From Bacillota bacterium (GTDB taxonomy: Bacteria; Bacillota; Clostridia; Christensenellales; SZUA-584): 18,716 nucleotides of DNA. The notes under the pieces were generated by a model. The model saw only the letters and a program-made list of their open reading frames with translations, made no database searches and was not told the DNA's origin. Both the position numbers and the translations under genes were made by a program. Shown here piece after piece: positions 14,140 to 18,716 of this stretch; position 1 is the first letter of the stretch; each line of letters begins with the position of its first letter. Where the stretch lies: NCBI GenBank assembly GCA_023415915.1, contig JAEZIZ010000089.1, positions 1-18,716 of the forward strand, read 5' to 3'.

Positions 14140-14733
14140 TCAGGCGGGATTGTTGAGTCTGCGAATGCGGGCGTGCTTCCCTCGCGGCCTTGCTACGATA
14201 TACGAAAAAACAAGGCAAATAGCCGTGCTCAGCGACGTCATGCCCAGCCCGCCGAACAGCACAATAGAGTTTTCCATGCCGCTCAAAAGCTGCATGCACC
14301 CTCCCGCTATGCCGAATACGCCCATCATCACGGGCGCGAAAACAGGCGCTCCCGCTTTAAAGCAAAGCGCCGCCGTTACCGCCAATACGAAGCTTACGAT
14401 ATAAGGCAGGTACGGCATCGTGTACATATTTGAAACGAACGAGAGCGCGACGGAAAACAGCGTCGTCAATACGAAAGCGAGATAGTGTTTGTAAGTATAC
14501 TGCTTCTTTATCACGAGATAAATAGCGGGCGAAAGGCAAAAAAACGCGCCGCTCAAATTAAGGCGCATGCCGGATGTAAGCCGCAATTCGGGTATAAGCG
14601 ACAGCGCCGCCGTTATTGCGAAGTACATTACAAAACACATGCGGCTTACGGCTGTGTTTTCCACTACTTTTTTCAGGCTGCCTGTAAGATAAAGCACAGG
14701 AAGCCCCAGTATCACGATGAACGATATATCCAT
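14140..14733 (-). CDS. Multi-pass membrane protein of unknown function
   Basis: 197 residues with about six hydrophobic segments (near 3-18, 30-47, 61-76, 84-103, 112-135, 150-183) and a basic C-terminal tail (VARPRGKHARIRRLNNPA). There is no signal peptide cleavage site and no recognisable motif. It sits 95 nt upstream of the DUF512-der-plsY-lspA genes on the same strand; in related genomes a YphA-like membrane protein or other small membrane proteins occur at this place, but I cannot assign it to a family. The start is supported by AAAAGGA about eight bases upstream. Its role could relate to the membrane functions of the cluster, which is guesswork. Confidence 0.75.
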   Translation of the reverse strand: MDISFIVILGLPVLYLTGSLKKVVENTAVSRMCFVMYFAITAALSLIPELRLTSGMRLNLSGAFFCLSPAIYLVIKKQYTYKHYLAFVLTTLFSVALSFVSNMYTMPYLPYIVSFVLAVTAALCFKAGAPVFAPVMMGVFGIAGGCMQLLSGMENSIVLFGGLGMTSLSTAICLVFSYIVARPRGKHARIRRLNNPA

Positions 14734-14892
14734 ACCGCGTCCTTTTTGCTGTTATATCATTATTTTGTCCGGAACGCGGCTTACTTATTTTATTGCGCGA
14801 TAGTTTAATTGCGAATAAGCAAATGCCGGTTTTTTGCCGGTAAGAATGTAAACTGTGTTAAGCCTGTGTAAAACCCGGCGTAAAACAAAGCG

Positions 14893-14921
14893 TTGACTGT
14901 ACCATAAACGAAATATATACT
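14893..14921 (+). promoter_or_regulatory. Promoter of the MFS transporter gene
   Basis: TTGACT (14893-14898), a 17-bp spacer and TATACT (14916-14921). The predicted start near 14928 gives a leader of roughly 130 nt before the ATG, unusually long for this window. Confidence 0.75.
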
Positions 14922-14973
14922 GTGCTTATAAAATCCAATTTTCATAGAGGCTGTAAGTATAATGCATTGTCCG

Positions 14974-15036
14974 ATTTGAACAAACAAGTAACTTGGGGGG
15001 GCTTAAAGTTAAGCTCTGTTTTTGTTGTGTTCAAAT
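14974..15036 (+). promoter_or_regulatory. Structured leader with terminator-like hairpin before the MFS gene
   Basis: An outer stem pairs ATTTGAACA (14974-14982) with TGTTCAAAT (15028-15036). Inside it lies a smaller hairpin GGGCTT-AAAGTT-AAGCTC (14999-15016) followed by TGTTTTTGTTG, which looks like an intrinsic terminator whose T-run is consumed when the outer stem forms. The remaining part of the non-coding stretch 14734-15056 shows no other gene. No T-box or known riboswitch signature was recognised. Confidence 0.45.
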
Positions 15037-15056
15037 TCTTATGAAAGGACAAGCAT

Positions 15057-16202
15057 ATGAACAATAAAAGCATACGGCTCATGTATGCCATCGCTCTGCT
15101 GCAGGGCATGGTTTTTTACGCGCCCGTAGCCACGCTGTACCGGCAAGCACAGGGCGTTTCATTGTTTCAGATCACTATAATAGAGAGCATATCGCTGTTT
15201 GTTATGATAGCGCTCGAGATCCCCTGGGGATTCGTCGCGGACAGCATAGGCTACAAAAAGACGCTTGTTATCTGCAACGCGCTGTATTTCGTATCGAAAA
15301 TAGTATTCTGGCAGGCGACGGGATTCGCGTGGTTCCTTGCCGAACGGCTGCTGCTGTCCGTCGTGCAGGCGGGCATATCGGGCTGCGACTCGGCGTATCT
15401 CTTCATTGCCACTGGCGAGAAGGAAAGCCGGCGGGTGTTCGGCGTATACTCGGCCATGGGCATGGCCGGGCTGATGATAGCGGCGGTGGTGTTTTCGGCT
15501 GTATCGGCGGACAACTACCGTCTTGCGGCGTTTCTCACCGTCGTTTCTTACGGCGTATCAATGGCGCTTTCATTCGCTCTTGGCGACCCGGGCATAAGAG
15601 AAGTGCGGCGCTATTGTTTTGCAAGCGACTTTAAAGCAGTAATATCCGCCTTGAGAGGCAATAAGCGTTTTTTCATGTTTCTTATAGCGGCGATGCTGCT
15701 CGCGGAGAGCAACCAGACGATAACGGTGTTTTTAAGCCAGGTGCAGTACGTTCGGGCGGGAATAGAGACGAAATACATGGGATACATATACATACTAATA
15801 ACGCTTGCCGGGCTCACTGCGGCTTTATCCGGCAGGCTTGTAAGCCACATCGGGGAAAGCAGGGCAGGCAAAATGCTGTTCGCCGCCGCCGCAATAGCGT
15901 GCGCGGCCACGGCATTTACAACGGACCCCTTGCTGTCCGTGCTGCTGATAATGCTGCTGCGGCTGTCGGCTTCTATGTTCGCGCCTATAAGCATGAGCAT
16001 ACAGAACCGCCAGATAAGCATACCAGCACGGGCAACTCTTTTATCCGTTTATTCCTGCATAATGAACGCGGGCGCAATATTCACCAACCTCATGTTCGGC
16101 AGGCTTGCGGATATAAGCGTAAGCCTCGCGCTGGGTACGGGAGCGGCGTTCTGCATTATAGGACTGATACTCTATTCCGTCTGGGCAAGGAAAGCTGCTT
16201 AA
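15057..16202 (+). CDS. Major facilitator superfamily transporter
   Basis: 381 residues, about twelve membrane segments in two six-helix halves with a basic loop near residues 180-205. Motif A is clear between helices 2 and 3: GFVADSIGYKKT (about residues 58-69). Other features are the helix 4 region ERLLLSVVQAGISGCDSAYLF, with the Asp found in many MFS drug/metabolite exporters, and HIGESRAGKMLF at the second-half motif. The start has AAAGGA eight to nine bases upstream. The substrate cannot be read from the sequence; efflux of a small molecule is likeliest. The radical SAM gene 85 nt downstream has its own promoter, so a shared pathway is possible but not shown. Confidence 0.9.
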   Translation: MNNKSIRLMYAIALLQGMVFYAPVATLYRQAQGVSLFQITIIESISLFVMIALEIPWGFVADSIGYKKTLVICNALYFVSKIVFWQATGFAWFLAERLLLSVVQAGISGCDSAYLFIATGEKESRRVFGVYSAMGMAGLMIAAVVFSAVSADNYRLAAFLTVVSYGVSMALSFALGDPGIREVRRYCFASDFKAVISALRGNKRFFMFLIAAMLLAESNQTITVFLSQVQYVRAGIETKYMGYIYILITLAGLTAALSGRLVSHIGESRAGKMLFAAAAIACAATAFTTDPLLSVLLIMLLRLSASMFAPISMSIQNRQISIPARATLLSVYSCIMNAGAIFTNLMFGRLADISVSLALGTGAAFCIIGLILYSVWARKAA

Positions 16203-16207
16203 GCGGT

Positions 16208-16236
16208 TTGAATTAAACGGGCGTTTAAGTTATACT
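16208..16236 (+). promoter_or_regulatory. Promoter of the radical SAM gene with a palindrome in the spacer
   Basis: TTGAAT (16208-16213), exactly 17 bp, TATACT (16231-16236). A perfect inverted repeat TTAAACG-GG-CGTTTAA at 16213-16228 fills the spacer, a good position for a repressor. The same arms plus the next bases are not followed by a T-run, so a terminator for the MFS gene is less likely. Confidence 0.65.
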
Positions 16237-16287
16237 GACTCAGAAAAGCATATGTCGGGTTGTTATATTGTTTTTGGGGGATGAATA

Positions 16288-17574
16288 ATGCGGGAAATAT
16301 TAAGGCATACATACAGCGTGTGTCCCGTCTGCCTTGAGAGGATACCGGCGGAGCACGTTTCTTACGGCAGCAAGGTTTTTCTTGAAAAGACGTGTCCGCG
16401 GCACGGCGACTTCTCTTCCGTCATATGGCGTGGGCTACGTGATATGGCTGCGTGGAGAGGAGATTTGCCTCCCATTGCGGAAGGCGAAAACGAAAACTGC
16501 CCGCACGCCTGCGGCTTATGCAGCGAGCACCGTCAAGGCACGTGCTGCGTGCTGCTCGAAGTAACGAAGCGCTGCAACTTAAGCTGCCCGTTTTGCTTTG
16601 CCGAGGGCGGTGAAGGCGAGGATTTAAGCTTTGAAACCGTACGCGAGCGCCTTAATGCGCTTGCCGTGCCGGGCAAAACGCTCGTACAATTAAGCGGCGG
16701 AGAGCCCACCGTGCGCGACGACCTGCCCGGTATAGTCGCCGCCGCCAAAGAAGCGGGCTGCAAATATGTTCAGCTTAATACCAACGGCATACGGCTCGCG
16801 CAAGACGCTGAATATTTGGAGAGCCTTGCCAGAGCGGGGCTGTCATTTGTGTTCATGCAGTTTGACGGCACCAACGACGATATATACGGCGCTCTGCGCG
16901 GAAAACCGCTGCTCGAAGTAAAGCAGCGGGCTATAGAGAACTGCGCGCGCTTCAACGCAGGCGTAACGCTCGTGCCCACAATAGTGCCCGGTATAAACAC
17001 GCAGGATATAGGAAACATAATACGTTTTGCCGTATCACAGGCTCCCGCCGTAAGAGGCGTGCATTTTCAGCCGGTCAGCTATTTCGGGCGCATACCCGCA
17101 GCGCCGTCGGACAGCGGGCGTTTCACGCTTGACGAACTGCTTGACGCCATTGAAAAACAGGCCGGGGAACTTGTTCCTGCCGATTCCCTGTCGCCGTCGC
17201 GCTGCGACCACCCATTGTGCGGCTTTCACGGCGACTATATCGTTATGCAGGATAATACGCTGCGCGCGCTGCACAACGCAAAAAAAGGCTGCTGTACGCC
17301 CACCACGGCCGACCAGAACCGCGCGTTCATTGCCCGCAAATGGAAGCGCCCGAGCGCGGAACGTTCCTCGGGCGAAGCGCGCATAGACACGCTTGACGGA
17401 TTCTTAAGCCGCGTACGTTCCCATAGCTTTACCATTACGGCCATGGCGTTTCAGGACGCTGGCAACCTGGATATTGAACGTTTGAGGCGATGCAGCCTGC
17501 ATGTGTTCGACGACGGAAGGTTCGTGCCTTTCTGCGCGTACTACATTAAAGATTCTGCATGCTCCTCAAAGTAG
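16288..17574 (+). CDS. Cys-rich radical SAM enzyme, TrsS/MJ0619/Tes-like
   Basis: 428 residues. An N-terminal Cys-rich region has C12 and C15 (CPVC), C36 (CPRHGDF), then C71, C75, C78 (CPHACGLC) and C86-C87. The radical SAM cluster is C96, C100, C103 in CNLSCPFC, with GGEP at 137-140 and NTNG near 164-167. Further on are C306 and C311 (CDHPLCGFHG), a CC pair at 335-336, C402, and the ending DDGRFVPFCAYYI with C416. This pattern, with zinc-like and auxiliary Fe-S Cys around the radical SAM core, resembles the group annotated as radical SAM (seleno)protein TrsS and the related MJ0619/tetraether synthase proteins. Their bacterial substrates are largely unknown. GGGGGA is 7 nt before the ATG. It has its own promoter and no methyltransferase or peptide partner next to it. 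Confidence 0.88.
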   Translation: MREILRHTYSVCPVCLERIPAEHVSYGSKVFLEKTCPRHGDFSSVIWRGLRDMAAWRGDLPPIAEGENENCPHACGLCSEHRQGTCCVLLEVTKRCNLSCPFCFAEGGEGEDLSFETVRERLNALAVPGKTLVQLSGGEPTVRDDLPGIVAAAKEAGCKYVQLNTNGIRLAQDAEYLESLARAGLSFVFMQFDGTNDDIYGALRGKPLLEVKQRAIENCARFNAGVTLVPTIVPGINTQDIGNIIRFAVSQAPAVRGVHFQPVSYFGRIPAAPSDSGRFTLDELLDAIEKQAGELVPADSLSPSRCDHPLCGFHGDYIVMQDNTLRALHNAKKGCCTPTTADQNRAFIARKWKRPSAERSSGEARIDTLDGFLSRVRSHSFTITAMAFQDAGNLDIERLRRCSLHVFDDGRFVPFCAYYIKDSACSSK

Positions 17575-17632
17575 GCATAAGCGCCTATAAAAGGTACTTT
17601 ATATACCACTTTCTTTTATTAGGCCGCATAAA

Positions 17633-17666
17633 AAAGAGCTGCTCGCAAAGGCAGCCCTTTATTTTT
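17633..17666. terminator. Bidirectional terminator between the radical SAM and pstS-like genes
   Basis: AAAGAGCTGC (17633-17642) pairs with GCAGCCCTTT (17651-17660) with one mismatch. It is followed by ATTTTTGG on the plus strand and by TTTTTTATGCGG on the minus strand, so it can serve both convergent genes. Confidence 0.8.
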
Positions 17667-17676
17667 GGTTTTCCGA

Positions 17677-18570
17677 TTACGGCACTATGTAGCCGTTCGC
17701 CGTCATGTATTCTTTCGCGTCGCCGCCGAGGCAGTAATCGACAAACGCCTGAGCGTCCGCGTCGCCTTTGGTGATAAGGTTAAAGCTTAACGCGTATGTA
17801 TAAGCGCCGCTTTTAATATTCGCCGCCGTCGCCTTGACGCCGTCTATATCGAGCACTTTTACGGAGCCGTCCGAAGGCACCGCGCTCAACTGCATATAGC
17901 CTATGCCGGAAGCATCGCCCGCAAGCGCCTCGGCCATTTTCTCGCTGGACTCTTCAATCGAGATTGAGGCGTCCGTTGTGTCTATCTGCTTGCCGTCCTC
18001 GTCTTTGCCGAGCAGTAGTTCGTTGAACATTTTCCTTACGTCCGACGTGGTACTCAGCGTATAGACCTTAATCGTCCCCGCTGTACCACCAACGTCGCCC
18101 CAATCGGTAACGCTTTTTGTGAATATGTCTTTTACCTGCTGAGCCGTGAGCGAGCTAACAGGATTATCCTTGCCGACGACTATGGCTATGCCATCCTTGC
18201 ATATTTCCTGTTCCTTCAGGCCGGCAAACGTGCTCTTTTCCGCGTCCTTAAGCGCCCTTGAAGAAAGCGCTATCTGCGCGGTATCCCCTGCGAGCGCGGC
18301 GATACCCTTGTTTGAGTTCGACGATGTCGCCGTTACCGTTACGCCCGGGCTCTCGTATTGCTTGGCCAGTTCCTCAACCAGAGCCGTTATATAATCCGCT
18401 CCGTTCGCGGCCACCGTTTTGCCGCTCGGGCTAGCCGACGCCGACGCGGATGCCGACGCCGACGCGGACGCTGAAGCTGACGCCGACGCGTCGGGAGTCG
18501 AGTTCGCGCATCCTGCAAATATAAGCAGCAGCGCTATTATAAGCGCAGCCGCTGAAGCAATCTTTTTCAT
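17677..18570 (-). CDS. PstS-like phosphate-binding lipoprotein
   Basis: 297 residues. The signal peptide is of the lipoprotein type, MKKIASAAALIIALLLIFAGC, with C21 as lipidated residue. A linker of ten Ala-Ser pairs (residues 28-47) follows. The mature domain is a periplasmic-binding fold of the PstS type: GADYITALVEELAKQYESPGVTVTATSSNSNKGIAALAGDTAQIALSSRALK, then CKDGIAIVVGKDNPVSSLTAQQVKDIF and a C-terminal FVDYCLGGDAKEYMTANGYIVP. The usual PstS phosphate-binding GSG is replaced by SSNSNKG, so the ligand could be phosphate or another oxyanion. AGGAGG or GGAGG lies 7 nt before the ATG. The pstCAB transport genes, if present, are outside the window, since the gene downstream on this strand is absent and convergent genes follow. 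Confidence 0.85.
   Translation of the reverse strand: MKKIASAAALIIALLLIFAGCANSTPDASASASASASASASASASASPSGKTVAANGADYITALVEELAKQYESPGVTVTATSSNSNKGIAALAGDTAQIALSSRALKDAEKSTFAGLKEQEICKDGIAIVVGKDNPVSSLTAQQVKDIFTKSVTDWGDVGGTAGTIKVYTLSTTSDVRKMFNELLLGKDEDGKQIDTTDASISIEESSEKMAEALAGDASGIGYMQLSAVPSDGSVKVLDIDGVKATAANIKSGAYTYALSFNLITKGDADAQAFVDYCLGGDAKEYMTANGYIVP
18434..18490. repeat. Hexanucleotide tandem repeat encoding the Ala-Ser linker
   Basis: About ten diverged copies of a 6-base unit (GCCGAC, GCGGAC, GCGGAT variants on the plus strand) encode Ala-Ser pairs of the PstS-like protein. Codon variation between the units means the array is not a fresh expansion. Unit number may vary between strains. Confidence 0.85.
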
Positions 18571-18605
18571 CTATTATCCTCCGTTAAGCAAAAAATCCAA
18601 CAACT

Positions 18606-18614
18606 ACTATAGCA
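18606..18614 (-). promoter_or_regulatory. Extended -10 promoter of the pstS-like gene
   Basis: On the minus strand TGCTATAGT is an extended -10 without a good -35, with a start near 18598 and a leader of about 28 nt. Lack of a -35 would fit activation by a regulator such as PhoP, but I see no clear direct repeat of a Pho box upstream. The rest of the right edge to 18716 shows no gene. Confidence 0.5.
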
Positions 18615-18716
18615 CAGCGTTTCAAAAAAAGAAATAAACAATATTTGAACTATTATGGCCCGCGCCTGATAGGCTTGCCGCCGGCGCCGAATGATTATAT
18701 TATTATAAGACCGTTA

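Noticed and set aside
13602..14156. Long plus-strand open frame opposite the DUF512 gene
   Set aside because: It is a shadow of a gene with PDZ and CxxxCxxC motifs, and has no ribosome binding site.
14928..15056. T-box or known riboswitch in the MFS leader
   Set aside because: No T-box sequence of the AGGGTGGnACCGCG type or other conserved riboswitch core was recognised.
16213..16228. Terminator for the MFS gene
   Set aside because: The palindrome is short and A/T-rich, lacks a following T-run and lies exactly in a promoter spacer.
18419..18637. Plus-strand open frame with an Asp-Ala repeat opposite the PstS-like gene
   Set aside because: It is the antisense reading of the Ala-Ser repeat and signal peptide, with no ribosome binding site.

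Overview
The window looks like chromosomal DNA of a low-to-mid GC Bacillota, most likely a Clostridia-type anaerobe. Three things point that way: strong AGGAGG ribosome binding sites, many one-gene transcription units read from TTGACA/TATAAT or extended -10 promoters, and gene families typical of clostridia (DUF4489, PadR-DUF2812, a YtrA-type GntR regulator with its ABC pair, DUF512-der-plsY). No species can be named from the sequence alone, and no rRNA, tRNA, CRISPR array or complete insertion sequence was found.

Layout, left to right. 1-352 holds no certain gene. 353-919(-) is a DUF4489 protein with an Arg/Asp-rich N-terminus, and 1161-1589(+) is a DUF3788-type protein. 1661-3518(-) is a compact GntR(YtrA-like)/ABC ATPase/ABC permease operon with a perfect palindromic operator in its promoter. 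3519-3852 is non-coding, with a terminator-like hairpin present twice around a MITE-like repeat. 3853-4881(-) is a ketopantoate reductase-type enzyme. 5104-6006(-) is an AraC/GyrI-type regulator, and 6086-6707(-) is an XRE regulator/membrane protein pair with its own promoter and operator. 6936-7795(+) is a PadR/DUF2812 pair with two palindromic operators. 7924-9743(+) is a lipA-lplA lipoylation operon. 9823-10218(-) is a DUF559 endonuclease-like gene embedded in palindromic repeats. 10287-14733(-) is a housekeeping cluster: membrane protein, DUF512 radical-SAM-like protein, der, plsY, lspA. 15057-16202(+) is an MFS transporter behind a structured leader. 16288-17574(+) is a Cys-rich radical SAM enzyme. 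17677-18570(-) is a PstS-like lipoprotein.

How the genes work together. Four separate cassettes share one design: a small regulator (GntR, XRE, PadR) encoded first, its membrane effector translationally coupled behind it, and a clear inverted repeat in the promoter that suggests autoregulation. The lipA-lplA pair would make and attach lipoyl groups. The der-plsY-lspA cluster combines ribosome assembly, phospholipid synthesis and lipoprotein maturation, and LspA would process lipoproteins such as the PstS-like protein at the right end.

Most of the window is ordinary. The best candidates for something under-described are the DUF559 gene whose ribosome binding site and last codons lie inside a dispersed palindromic repeat, the Cys-rich radical SAM enzyme with a palindrome in its promoter, and the structured leader before the MFS transporter.
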